From an uncultured Muribaculaceae bacterium (GTDB lineage Bacteria; Bacteroidota; Bacteroidia; Bacteroidales; Muribaculaceae), in NCBI GenBank assembly GCA_910576935.1, contig CAJTKG010000031.1:1-32397 (forward strand): 32,397 nt of DNA. Direction: 5' to 3'. The translations under genes and the position numbers were made by a program. Shown piece by piece: positions 1 to 6,883 of this stretch. Each line of letters opens with the position of its first letter. Within the stretch, counting starts at the first letter, position 1. The notes under the pieces are model-generated. The model was given only the letters and a program-made list of their open reading frames with translations, was not told the DNA's origin and did not search any database.

Positions 1-125
1 CGGCCATCGGCCAAAAACACAACAAAATCAAGCAATTACACACCACTCCCCATCCTCATCCCCCTCAAACTCACTCCGATATAGCTACTGCGGCAGACAT
101 CCCCGCGCGTCTAAACCGACCAAAC

Positions 126-150
126 CGATGTCAAACGCACATTGACATCG
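126..150. repeat. 9-bp perfect inverted repeat
   Basis: CGATGTCAA at 126-134 and TTGACATCG at 142-150 form perfect arms around a 7-base loop. A run of seven A residues follows at about 157-163. It could be a hairpin or a protein-binding palindrome. No gene boundary in the window explains it. Confidence 0.55.
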
Positions 151-228
151 TTGGTACAAAAAAATCAATCCGCGGCGCTATGGACCGAGCGTTTTAACCC
201 TCGCATCAATCACTAATGGTTTGATTAT

Positions 229-264
229 AAGTTGTCTAATTTGACCAATTAGTCCTATTAGACC
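229..264 (-). repeat. Degenerate 9-bp tandem repeat
   Basis: Read on the minus strand from 264 downwards, successive 9-mers are GGTCTAATA, GGACTAATT, GGTCAAATT and AGACAACTT. They are imperfect copies of a GGTCTAATT-like unit and would encode a repetitive Gly/Leu/Ile-type peptide if translated. The array is short, lacks a start and stop context, and looks like a minisatellite remnant. Confidence 0.6.
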
Positions 265-267
265 AAA

Positions 268-331
268 AAAATCCGCTGAGCCGACATCTTCCCCGCCAAC
301 CCGGAAAATCCGCTGAGCCAAAAAATCCGCT
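268..331. repeat. Interspersed direct repeat AAAATCCGCTGAGCC
   Basis: The 15-mer AAAATCCGCTGAGCC occurs exactly at 268-282 and 305-319, and its first ten bases recur at 322-331. The spacing is 37 and 17 bases, so it is not a CRISPR-like regular array. Its function is unknown. Confidence 0.7.
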
Positions 332-337
332 ATTTCA

Positions 338-371
338 CAAAAAAAGAGCCGTCTCCTGTGAGACAGCTCTT
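338..371 (-). terminator. Rho-independent terminator of tRNA-Glu
   Basis: A 12-pair stem with one C-A mismatch (344-355 against 360-371) and a 4-base loop is followed, in the minus-strand direction, by seven T residues (complement of A 339-345). It begins only a few bases after the tRNA 3' end. Confidence 0.85.
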
Positions 372-377
372 GAGGTG

Positions 378-450
378 TAGCGAATCCGGGACTCGAACCC
401 GGGTTTCCGCCGTGAGAGGGCGGCGTGCTAGGCCACTACACTAAATCGCC
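378..450 (-). tRNA. tRNA-Glu (anticodon CTC)
   Basis: The minus strand folds as a 73-base cloverleaf. The anticodon stem is CCGCC/GGCGG with loop CTCTCAC, giving anticodon CTC for the Glu codon GAG. The T arm is CCGGG-TTCGAGT-CCCGG, the acceptor starts GGCGATT, and the discriminator is A. The acceptor stem has one T-T mismatch and one G-T pair. CCA is not encoded. The anticodon arm matches the usual bacterial tRNA-Glu arm apart from the wobble base. Confidence 0.93.
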
Positions 451-461
451 TTTTTGCACTG

Positions 462-493
462 CAAAGTTAAGGATATTTGCCGTACCTGCCAAA
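462..493 (-). promoter_or_regulatory. Bacteroidetes-type promoter of tRNA-Glu
   Basis: On the minus strand TTTG (493-490) is followed after exactly 20 bases by TAACTTTG (469-462). This is a full match to the known Bacteroidetes -33 TTTG / -7 TAnnTTTG consensus. Transcription would begin near 456, a few bases before the tRNA. Confidence 0.85.
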
Positions 494-514
494 TATTTTC
501 GGCTCTTTTTTGTA

Positions 515-742
515 TTAAATTTTGCTGTCTTTTGCATCTGCCTCATCCTCAGGGGCAGCGCAGGGGCGAACGGCAAGACCGGTGGCGTAGAAATCGCAGC
601 ATTCACCTTTCAGATAATTCTTGTTTTGGAATGCGTCGATTTCATCGTTGTATCTGTCGGCCATTTCTGATAGAAAGCGTCGGGCAAACGCCATCTCGAA
701 TATATCGGCGCTCGGATCTTTGGGCTGGTCAGCGTGTTTCAT
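515..742 (-). CDS. Small conserved-looking protein of unknown function, coupled to sigma factor
   Basis: This 75-residue reading frame starts with ATG at 742, inside the last codons of the sigma-factor gene, and overlaps it by 14 bases. That arrangement suggests translational coupling and favours a real gene. The first 50 residues are charged and helix-forming (MKHADQPKD..., then a stretch of alternating hydrophobic and acidic residues). The C-terminal tail is acidic (PEDEADAKDSKI). There is a Cys pair at about residues 48-49. No membrane segment or signal peptide is present. I do not recognise a family. From its position it could modulate the sigma factor, but that is only inference from context. 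Plus-strand frames over the same bases look like shadows. Confidence 0.6.
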   Translation of the reverse strand: MKHADQPKDPSADIFEMAFARRFLSEMADRYNDEIDAFQNKNYLKGECCDFYATGLAVRPCAAPEDEADAKDSKI

Positions 743-1346
743 AACGGTCGGGGTTGATGGTAGAGATTTCTTTAATGAGTTTGGTGCGGGCGATGCTGAA
801 GTAATTGTCTGACTTCGAGCGATCGACGTTCATCGCTTCGGCTGTTTCGGCGGCGCTTAGACCGCGCAGTATGCGGCAATCGATGACTTGGCGATAGTTG
901 GAACTTTTCCACTGTGAGATGATTGCTGATATTATATCGCGCATTTTCTCGACAGGCGGATATATTGAGCCGTTATCATCGGCGTCAATTATGGCATTGT
1001 CGTCAAGAGTGATGATTTCAATCTGTCGGTTGTTGTTTCTGAAGTATGTCTTGAAAAAGTTGGAGGCGATGGTGCGCAACCAAATCACAAGGTCGCATGC
1101 TCCGCGGAAACCTTCGAGGCGTCGCCAATTGTCTTCGGCAAGATAAAGATATAGTTCGCTCAACAGCTCTTCATAAGAGACGCTTTCGTCGCTGCGGCTG
1201 CGATATGCTTTTTTTATAGACCGGCCGAGAAAAGCGTCGTTTTCGAATATATCCATTATGAAACGTTGGTCGCCGCTCCTGAACTTATAGAGCATGAAGT
1301 CATAGAGGTCGCGGTCATGGCGTTTGTTCGGTGTCTTATCGTTCAT
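729..1346 (-). CDS. Sigma-70 family (ECF-like) RNA polymerase sigma factor
   Basis: This 205-residue protein would direct RNA polymerase to a dedicated set of promoters. The C-terminal half carries a region-4-like helix-turn-helix (YRQVIDCRILRGLSAAETA, then NVDRSKSDNYFSIARTKLIKE). The middle holds a region-2-like segment ending in LVIWLRTIASNFFKTYFR. The frame is open further upstream, but ATG at 1346 is chosen because it overlaps the stop codon of the upstream hydrolase as ATGA and gives a normal ECF length. The earlier in-frame Met would lie inside the hydrolase gene and adds an Arg/His-rich stretch with no domain. The gene is followed by a small overlapping unknown gene. No recognisable transmembrane anti-sigma gene is adjacent, which is unusual for ECF factors of this phylum. 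The target regulon cannot be read from the sequence. Confidence 0.85.
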   Translation of the reverse strand: MNDKTPNKRHDRDLYDFMLYKFRSGDQRFIMDIFENDAFLGRSIKKAYRSRSDESVSYEELLSELYLYLAEDNWRRLEGFRGACDLVIWLRTIASNFFKTYFRNNNRQIEIITLDDNAIIDADDNGSIYPPVEKMRDIISAIISQWKSSNYRQVIDCRILRGLSAAETAEAMNVDRSKSDNYFSIARTKLIKEISTINPDRYETR

Positions 1347-2377
1347 GGCTGTTGTTTCATGATGCCGGTTGTCTTGTCGAGCCACTCGGCTATGGTTTCG
1401 AGGACCGGCTCCGAGATGTCGTCCGTGATTATGGCGTATTCGTTTGCGAGGCCGGTGACGCATGGCTGGAAAAGATGGTTGTGGCCTTCGATGAGAAGTG
1501 TGTCGGTTTTCGGGTTATACTCTTTTATGGCCTTGAGATTGTCGGGAAGCACCTGGGTGTCGCGGCTGCCGTTGAGGGCGAGCCATGGTACAGTTACGCG
1601 GCTCATGTCGTCTTTGGGATTGCAGCGCACCAGAGAACGATATGCCGGCGAGAGCATCAGAGAGACGCTTTGTTCGATCTGTTGTGCTATCTGCGGCATA
1701 TTGGCGGCATCGCCGAGTTTTGTTCTAAGCTCGTTTCTCAGCAGTGTCTTAGCAATGAAATCTGATGCCGGCGACTTGACGATATCGAGCAGACGCCGCT
1801 GCGTGGCCTCCTCATCCCACCGGCCTGTCATGGCTACAGCTATGGCGCGTGTCTGAGACATAACGATAGAGTCGCCGCTCCACGCTGGGGCCGCAAGTGT
1901 CACGATAAAGCGACACAGGCTGTCGGCATTAGCACACTTGACGGCAGTCACACCGCCCTCGGAGTGGCCGATGACACCTTTAGGCACATCGCCATAGATT
2001 GAATCAAGCATAGCTATTGCCGCCGATAAGTCACGCGACAAATCGTCGGTGGTAGATTCCGATGAGTCGCCGCCGCTGCCTCCGACTCCGCGGTCGTCGA
2101 GGCGAAGCACAGCATAGCCACGACCTGACAGATAATCGGCAAGTACTTTGAACGGGCGGTGTCCGAGAATTTCTTCATCGCGGTTCTGAGCACCGCTTCC
2201 GCTCGCAAGGACTATAGCCGCGCGAGGGTTGCAGCCGTCGGGTGCGGTCAGCGTGCCGGCGAGGGCCACACCGTCGCGATTGTTCAGAACGGTTACCTCG
2301 CGCTCGACGAACTTGGCAGCCGATGCCGCCGGCGAAGACATCAATATATAAAATATAAAAGCGGCAATCACTCTCAT
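1343..2377 (-). CDS. Exported alpha/beta hydrolase (esterase/peptidase-like)
   Basis: This 344-residue protein begins with a signal peptide (hydrophobic residues 2-14, cleavage probably near ASA at 18-20), so it should act in the periplasm or outside the cell. The alpha/beta hydrolase fold is visible: the oxyanion strand is VLASGSGAQNRDE (about 57-69), then comes LDDRGVGGS. The nucleophile elbow GHSEGG puts the catalytic Ser at 139. The likely acid is Asp273 (NGSRDTQV) and the likely His is in EGHNH at 299-301. The substrate is unknown; related families are esterases or peptidases. It is the first gene of an overlapping operon with a sigma factor and a small protein. A near-consensus promoter lies so close upstream that the mRNA would have almost no leader. 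Confidence 0.88.
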   Translation of the reverse strand: MRVIAAFIFYILMSSPAASAAKFVEREVTVLNNRDGVALAGTLTAPDGCNPRAAIVLASGSGAQNRDEEILGHRPFKVLADYLSGRGYAVLRLDDRGVGGSGGDSSESTTDDLSRDLSAAIAMLDSIYGDVPKGVIGHSEGGVTAVKCANADSLCRFIVTLAAPAWSGDSIVMSQTRAIAVAMTGRWDEEATQRRLLDIVKSPASDFIAKTLLRNELRTKLGDAANMPQIAQQIEQSVSLMLSPAYRSLVRCNPKDDMSRVTVPWLALNGSRDTQVLPDNLKAIKEYNPKTDTLLIEGHNHLFQPCVTGLANEYAIITDDISEPVLETIAEWLDKTTGIMKQQP

Positions 2378-2400
2378 ACCACAAAGGTAGTAATTGCCGC
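2361..2400. repeat. 8-bp inverted repeat across promoter and start codon
   Basis: GCGGCAAT (2361-2368) and ATTGCCGC (2393-2400) are perfect inverted arms separated by 24 bases. They bracket both the -7 box and the ATG of the hydrolase gene. This could be an operator or, if transcription starts further upstream, a hairpin that hides the start codon. Confidence 0.6.
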
Positions 2401-2413
2401 CTAATAATACAAT
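2382..2413 (-). promoter_or_regulatory. Promoter of the hydrolase-sigma operon
   Basis: On the minus strand ATTG (2413-2410), 20 bases, then TACCTTTG (2389-2382) fits the Bacteroidetes promoter consensus at 11 of the 12 motif bases counting TTTG plus TAnnTTTG. The last base of the -7 box is only 4 bases before the ATG at 2377, so transcription would start at or next to the start codon. Confidence 0.7.
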
Positions 2414-2422
2414 AATCAGAGT

Positions 2423-3889
2423 TTATTTTGCTGAATTGTCACCGGTTTTGATGTTTTTGTCCTGAGTGGACGTGACGTTGTCGATAAAAAACGGGCGAGG
2501 TATGCCGAGAACATTGTCCATCGGTTTCCCTGGACTGAGATATCCGTCGACAATGGTGTCGCGACCCGAAGGATTCTCGAATGTATATAGCTTGAACCTT
2601 GAGAGCATTGCGGCCACGTGTTCCATGACAGTATCCTGTATCGCTTCGTAAGAAAACCATTTGGAGGTGTTTGTGAAACAGTAGATCTGAAACGGTATCC
2701 CCGCAGACGTCTGTTGCAGCGTCGATACAAAGCAATCGCTGTTATGGTCGATATGACTATTGGCCTTGAGCCACATGGCCACATAAGCCCTGAAGAGCCC
2801 GAGATTCGTGTCGATAGTTCCGTCGACGAGCCCTTCGGAATTGTCGACGTCTTCGACCTTGCCGGCGGCTTTCTGGGCGAGTTTCTTAGTGATATATTCG
2901 TCCATGAAATCGATCTGCCGCATCTCGTCGAGCATCTGTGGCGTCAATGGCACGACGCTGTCGGCATCGATCATATATGAGCGCCTGATGCGTCGGGTGT
3001 TGCTTTCCTGCATCGACCTGTAATTGGTGAAGCTGCCACTGATAAGACTGTAAGGCGGCAACGACGTTGTGGTCTTATCCCAGTTAAGCACTTTTATGGT
3101 AGTCAGTGACACTTCAGTTACCCGACCGTTGGCATCCGTGCCGTCGACCTTGATCCAGTCGCCTACGTGGAGGCTGTCGTTTTCCGATAATTGGACGCCT
3201 GCCACAAGTCCCAGTATACTGTCTTTGAAAATCAGCATCAGCACCGTGGCGAAAGCGCCGAGGCCGGCAAGAAGAGCGCCGGGCGACTTGTCGATCAACA
3301 TTGCTATGCTTATAATGACTGCTATGATCCATACTATGCCTTTTATCAACTGTACGAGGCCGTTGAGAGGCAGACGTTTCTTGTTTTCGCGCGAATCGAT
3401 ATGCATCCAGACGGCATGTATAAGCGAATTGATGGCGATTGTGACTACATAGATGACATAAAAAAGGGTGATTTTTGTGAACAGCCGAGCAATAGATGTG
3501 TGGGTCTGCAGGGTGAACTGTATCAGAATGAGAAAAGTCAGCGCCGGTATTATGCGGCTGAACTTGGTGAAGAAACGTGCTCCGGTCATATAGCCGAAGA
3601 GGTCGTTGCGGGTGTGCCGTCCGATGCGTTCGACTATGGCGATAATGATCCACTTGGCAACATAGCCTATGACCATCGAAAGCGCAAGCACGACTATGGC
3701 ATATAGCCATGTGACGAGAGTCTCGTTGTGTCCGAGGCCGAAGATGTCCAATATCCAGTCGACAATTTTCATGACGAGCGACGCTAAGGCATATGTGCTT
3801 TCGGCTGCTTCGCCTGTCAGCTGACTTGTTGCCAGCAGAGCCCGGTCAGAGTCTTCGACCGTACGGGTGATTAGAAGCGGGGTGAGCAT
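2423..3889 (-). CDS. MscS-family mechanosensitive ion channel (YbdG-like)
   Basis: This 488-residue inner-membrane protein should form an osmotic-stress channel. Hydrophobic segments lie near residues 58-88, 112-128, 138-160 and 183-200. The pore helix and MscS core sit at about 207-234 (LLAGLGAFATVLMLIFKDS, then LGLVAGVQL). The beta domain follows (DSLHVGDWIKVDG, then GRVTEVSLTTIKV). The motif LPPYSLISGSFTNYRSMQES is typical of the larger YbdG-type miniconductance channels, which are about 415 residues in E. coli. The soluble C-terminal domain runs to the end and carries an additional tail. The start at 3889 is the first Met. The gene lies 45 bases upstream of the hydrolase operon, but a separate promoter sits between them, so co-transcription is uncertain. 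Confidence 0.9.
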   Translation of the reverse strand: MLTPLLITRTVEDSDRALLATSQLTGEAAESTYALASLVMKIVDWILDIFGLGHNETLVTWLYAIVVLALSMVIGYVAKWIIIAIVERIGRHTRNDLFGYMTGARFFTKFSRIIPALTFLILIQFTLQTHTSIARLFTKITLFYVIYVVTIAINSLIHAVWMHIDSRENKKRLPLNGLVQLIKGIVWIIAVIISIAMLIDKSPGALLAGLGAFATVLMLIFKDSILGLVAGVQLSENDSLHVGDWIKVDGTDANGRVTEVSLTTIKVLNWDKTTTSLPPYSLISGSFTNYRSMQESNTRRIRRSYMIDADSVVPLTPQMLDEMRQIDFMDEYITKKLAQKAAGKVEDVDNSEGLVDGTIDTNLGLFRAYVAMWLKANSHIDHNSDCFVSTLQQTSAGIPFQIYCFTNTSKWFSYEAIQDTVMEHVAAMLSRFKLYTFENPSGRDTIVDGYLSPGKPMDNVLGIPRPFFIDNVTSTQDKNIKTGDNSAK

Positions 3890-3970
3890 AATGATGAATA
3901 TTACATTTATACTCTATACAATCTGTGACAAATTATTGTTCGTCAGATATGCCGGAATGTAAAGTCAGGA

Positions 3971-4018
3971 AATAAAAATGCTCTAAAACAGAGATTAGTT
4001 CTGTTTTAGAGCATTTTA
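3971..4018 (-). terminator. Strong hairpin terminator of tRNA-Pro
   Basis: An 18-base-pair perfect inverted repeat (3975-3992 and 4000-4017) surrounds a 7-base loop. In the minus direction it ends in TTTT and is followed by TATTT. It lies nine bases after the tRNA-Pro 3' end. The stem contains AT-rich blocks (CTAAAACAG) and may stop transcription from both sides. Confidence 0.8.
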
Positions 4019-4026
4019 GGATGCTG

Positions 4027-4100
4027 TCGGGGTGACAGGATTCGAACCTGCGACCACCTGGTCCCAAACCAGGTGCGCTACCGGACTGCGCTACGCCCCG
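4027..4100 (-). tRNA. tRNA-Pro (anticodon TGG)
   Basis: The minus strand forms a standard 74-base cloverleaf with acceptor CGGGGCG/CACCCCG and discriminator A. The anticodon stem is CCTGG/CCAGG with loop TTTGGGA, giving TGG for proline. The T arm contains GGTTCGAATCC. CCA is not encoded. Confidence 0.96.
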
Positions 4101-4127
4101 AATGTAGGCTCATTGCCTTTGACGCGG

Positions 4128-4159
4128 CAAATTTACGGTTAAATTTTTATTTATGCAAA
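4128..4159 (-). promoter_or_regulatory. Bacteroidetes-type promoter of tRNA-Pro
   Basis: On the minus strand TTTG (4159-4156), 20 bases, then TAAATTTG (4135-4128) is a complete match to the phylum consensus. It has exactly the spacing seen at the tRNA-Glu promoter. The start would fall near 4122, giving a leader of about 20 bases before the tRNA. Confidence 0.85.
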
Positions 4160-4172
4160 TTTTTGGCAATTG

Positions 4173-4886
4173 TCATCGCTTGCGGTCATTGAGTTTGCAT
4201 CCGCAGTCGTCTTCTATGTAATGATGATGGGCCGAGCATTGGCTGAGGGTGCAGTCGACGATGAAATGGCGGTTGGCCATGCGGGCTATGCCGGTCATTT
4301 CATGTGAGACAAGGACGATGGTTGTGTTTTGTGCCATACTCTCGAGTATATCATAGAAGTGATGCTCGAAGCGTTTGTCGAGATAGCTCAGCGGCTCGTC
4401 AAGCACAAGGACATGGGGCCGCGATATTATGGCGCGGGCGAGCAGAGTGCGCTGTAGCTGGCCGCCTGACAGGCGTCCGATGGGGCGGCTTGAATAATCT
4501 TCCATGTCGACAAGCGAGAGCACTTCGTCTATCATGGCTGTCTTGTCATCTTTCGATAGACCGCGGCGCTGCATCAGACCCGAGGCGATCACGTCGCCAA
4601 CACTTATGGGAAAGTGAGAGTCGATCATGTTTTTCTGGGGCAGATAGCCTATAGGCAGTCTTGTTGTCTCGACGCCGTCTATATAATACCTGACTCTGCC
4701 CGAGGTAGGGCTGATGAGTTTGAGCAGTATTCTTAGCAGAGTGGTCTTGCCGCCGCCATTCGGGCCGGTTACGGCAATGAAATCGCCTTTGACTACATCG
4801 AGATTGATGCCGTTGAGTATGAGCCGGTCGTCACGGCGCATTGACACGTCGGCGATGCTTATAAGTGTGTCAGCGGGTGAGGACAT
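4173..4886 (-). CDS. znuC: Metal ABC transporter ATP-binding protein (ZnuC-like)
   Basis: This 237-residue ATPase should energise uptake of a divalent metal, probably zinc. All nucleotide-binding motifs are intact: Walker A GPNGGGKT (41-48), signature LSGGQ (139-143), Walker B HVLVLDEP (158-165) and the switch His at 195 (VSHEM). The N-terminal 205 residues match the ZnuC/MntB type. The C-terminal tail is unusual: Cys212, Cys217, His220-222, Cys228 and Cys230 form a Cys/His-rich segment that could bind metal. The gene overlaps the substrate-binding protein gene by 17 bases. A permease gene, normally the third part, is absent on both sides: downstream lies tRNA-Pro, and upstream of the binding protein lies a divergent YitT gene. 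The assignment to zinc rests on the partner protein. Confidence 0.87.
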   Translation of the reverse strand: MSSPADTLISIADVSMRRDDRLILNGINLDVVKGDFIAVTGPNGGGKTTLLRILLKLISPTSGRVRYYIDGVETTRLPIGYLPQKNMIDSHFPISVGDVIASGLMQRRGLSKDDKTAMIDEVLSLVDMEDYSSRPIGRLSGGQLQRTLLARAIISRPHVLVLDEPLSYLDKRFEHHFYDILESMAQNTTIVLVSHEMTGIARMANRHFIVDCTLSQCSAHHHYIEDDCGCKLNDRKR

Positions 4887-5754
4887 CGGTGATGGTGTTT
4901 AGTTGTTCGAGCCAATCACGGCTGAGGAGATCGATGGTTTCATATTTGATGTCGAGTTCGCGGCTGACGGTCTCGGCCTGACGCGAGTCGTATTCTTTCT
5001 GGAAGAAAAATGTGGTTATGCTGTCGGCGGTGGCTGTGTCGATGATTTCTTTGAGGCGGCCGACAGGTACTTCTTTTGCTTCCTGGCCGACGGCGATCTG
5101 AGTCAGCCCGTAGTCACGGGCGAAATAGCTCAGCGACGGATGCCATATGAGAAACTTATTGGAGCCGGCGCTGTCGAGGCGAGCAGCTATGGATCGGTCG
5201 ATCGAGTCGAGACGTTGGTCAAGAGCCGAGAGCCGGCGGTTGACTGCATCGGTCTGAGAGGGGTCGAGGGCTATCAGGGCCCGAGCCATGTTAGATGCCA
5301 TCACACGGGCATTTTTTACCGATGTCCATATATGCGGGTCAAATTCTTCGTCTTCATGCTCATTGTGACTTTCGCCGTCGTGATGGTGGTGATGTCCGTG
5401 GGTACCGAAGATAGGTGTTATGCCTTCTGACAGGTTGACGACTCTGACGCTGTCGGGGAGGGTGGCGAGTATGGCGTTCTCAAAAGGAAGCCCACCGTTT
5501 TTGAAGTATATGCGGCAGCGGTCGACTGCGACGCGGCGTGCCATCGGAATCTCGAACAACTCGGGATTTGCGCCGTTCTCAAGCACGGTGATTATTTCAT
5601 AACTGTCTCCGGCGAGAGCTTCGAGAAGCCGGCTTTCGGGAGCGAGGCTGACGGCGAGAGCGGTTTTGTCGCCGGCATGTTTTCTGCTGCCGCACGACCA
5701 CAAAAGAACCGGAAATAATAATATCAATATGTATATCTTGTAAGAACGTGTCAT
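4870..5754 (-). CDS. znuA: Zinc-type ABC transporter substrate-binding lipoprotein (ZnuA-like)
   Basis: This 294-residue lipoprotein should capture zinc (or manganese) for the ATPase encoded next to it. The signal ends in LLWSC with the lipidated Cys at 21. A His-rich loop (HGHHHHHDGESHNEHEDEE, about 119-137), typical of zinc-binding ZnuA proteins, is followed by DPHIW with His141. The other expected ligands are His205 (WHPSLSYF) and Asp256 (EYDSRQ). The first ligand position, normally His in a GxxPHxYE-like motif, reads GANPELFEIP here, so that His is missing. The open frame extends to 5850, but ATG at 5754 is chosen because it starts the lipoprotein signal and lies just after a -7 box. Confidence 0.88.
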   Translation of the reverse strand: MTRSYKIYILILLFPVLLWSCGSRKHAGDKTALAVSLAPESRLLEALAGDSYEIITVLENGANPELFEIPMARRVAVDRCRIYFKNGGLPFENAILATLPDSVRVVNLSEGITPIFGTHGHHHHHDGESHNEHEDEEFDPHIWTSVKNARVMASNMARALIALDPSQTDAVNRRLSALDQRLDSIDRSIAARLDSAGSNKFLIWHPSLSYFARDYGLTQIAVGQEAKEVPVGRLKEIIDTATADSITTFFFQKEYDSRQAETVSRELDIKYETIDLLSRDWLEQLNTITDVLTR

Positions 5755-5773
5755 GATCGAGTGAAATATCATG

Positions 5774-5781
5774 CAAAAATA
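5774..5781 (-). promoter_or_regulatory. -7 box of znuA
   Basis: TATTTTTG on the minus strand matches TAnnTTTG. No good -33 TTTG is visible 19-21 bases further upstream. The implied start near 5768 supports translation from 5754 rather than from the longer frame. Confidence 0.5.
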
Positions 5782-5875
5782 CGACAAAATCGTTGAATAT
5801 ACGTCTGTCGTAGTATAAAACATCGGGCGCTTCAAAAAAAAACGGCGCATAGTGAGAGAAATTCTGCAAACATAC

Positions 5876-5883
5876 TATCTTTG
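5876..5883 (+). promoter_or_regulatory. -7 box of the YitT gene
   Basis: TATCTTTG fits TAnnTTTG and lies 18 bases before the ATG at 5902. The -33 region matches poorly, so this is a single-element call. Confidence 0.5.
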
Positions 5884-5901
5884 CAGAAAAATTAATTATA
5901 A

Positions 5902-6870
5902 ATGTCTCCGATAGAAAAAAACAAACTTTGGCGTACGTCGAAAGACTACTTCTTTATTACGCTCGGTATGGCTATCTATGCCTTTGGCTTTTCGGCGTTT
6001 ATCCTGCCCGAGAAGGTCGTGATCGGCGGCCTTGCAGGTGTAGGTTCGCTGGTGTATTTTACCACGGGTATACAGGTTGCCATCACGCAATATGCTCTGA
6101 ATCTTATACTTCTTGCCATTGCATATAAGGTCGTGGGCAAACAGTTTGTCATCGGTACGCTTTATGGCGCGACGATGCTGTCGGTGTGGGTCGGCATTTT
6201 TCAGCCGCTTTTTGCCGACGGTTTCACGAGCGAGCCGTTTATGAATATTGTTATCGGCGGTTCGATGTGTGGCTTCGGCATCGGTCTTACGTTTATCCAT
6301 AACGGCAGTAGCGGTGGCACGGATATTGTGGCCGCTATGGTGTCGAAGCATTCAAACGTCAGTATCGGCCGCATGATGCTGTATACCGATGTCTTTATTA
6401 TTTCATCGTCATATCTTATATTCCATCAGGTAGATAAGATCGTCTACGGCTTTATTGTCCTTTTCCTTGTGTCGCAGGTGGCCGATATGGTCATCAACAC
6501 CAACCGGCAGGCCGTGCAGTTTACGATATTCTCACCTTTCTGGCGCGAGATAGCGACAGCAATCAACAACGAGGCCAATCGCGGTTGTACAGTCATCAAT
6601 GCCACAGGATGGTACAGTAAACAGGATGTAAAAGTTTTGCTCGTCATGTGCCGCAAAATCGAATCTGTGACAATCTTCCGCATCATCAAGTCTATCGACG
6701 AAAATGCTTTTATAACGCAGGCCAATGTCAATGGCGTTTATGGCAAAGGGTTCGATCATGTCAAGATCAAGATGAAACCTGAAGATGTCGTGCAGCGCCG
6801 CGAGCAGATCAAAGCCGGTCTTGACAAGGATTATGCCTCGACAAGCGGACATCCCGAGAGCATGGCCTGA
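5902..6870 (+). CDS. YitT family membrane protein with C-terminal DUF2179 domain
   Basis: This 322-residue protein has about five to six hydrophobic segments in its first 210 residues, among them FFITLGMAIYAFGFSAFIL near the start and FMNIVIGGSMCGFGIGLTF near residue 115. The glycine-rich HNGSSGGTDIVAA motif (about 134-146) is characteristic of YitT proteins. The soluble C-terminal domain of the DUF2179 type runs from about 220 to 300 (CTVINATGWYSKQDVKVLL, then the IESVTIFRIIKSIDENAFI region). The transport substrate of this family is not established. The gene is divergent from znuA and convergent with the thioredoxin-like gene, so it is probably monocistronic. Confidence 0.9.
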   Translation: MSPIEKNKLWRTSKDYFFITLGMAIYAFGFSAFILPEKVVIGGLAGVGSLVYFTTGIQVAITQYALNLILLAIAYKVVGKQFVIGTLYGATMLSVWVGIFQPLFADGFTSEPFMNIVIGGSMCGFGIGLTFIHNGSSGGTDIVAAMVSKHSNVSIGRMMLYTDVFIISSSYLIFHQVDKIVYGFIVLFLVSQVADMVINTNRQAVQFTIFSPFWREIATAINNEANRGCTVINATGWYSKQDVKVLLVMCRKIESVTIFRIIKSIDENAFITQANVNGVYGKGFDHVKIKMKPEDVVQRREQIKAGLDKDYASTSGHPESMA

Positions 6871-6883
6871 TGAGTTTGCCCCG

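Larger units (their letters stand above)
1..337. other. Gene-free region with short degenerate repeats
   Basis: I see no convincing coding region here on either strand. The stretch holds a 9-bp inverted repeat (126-150), a degenerate 9-bp tandem repeat (229-264) and copies of AAAATCCGCTGAGCC (268-331). It lies beyond the terminator of tRNA-Glu. It may be the decayed remnant of something inserted next to the tRNA, but nothing in the sequence proves that. Confidence 0.6.

Noticed and set aside
268..331. CRISPR array in the repeat region
   Set aside because: The spacing between copies is irregular (37 and 17 bases), there are only two full copies, and no cas genes are present.
425..812. Plus-strand frames of 63-96 codons over the sigma-factor 3' end and tRNA-Glu
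   Set aside because: They overlap the tRNA or the minus-strand coding frames and show no protein-like pattern; the minus-strand 75-residue frame is coupled to the sigma gene and fits better.
4870..5850. Longer ZnuA start at 5850
   Set aside because: The extra 32 residues precede a complete lipoprotein signal and would start upstream of the -7 box at 5774-5781.
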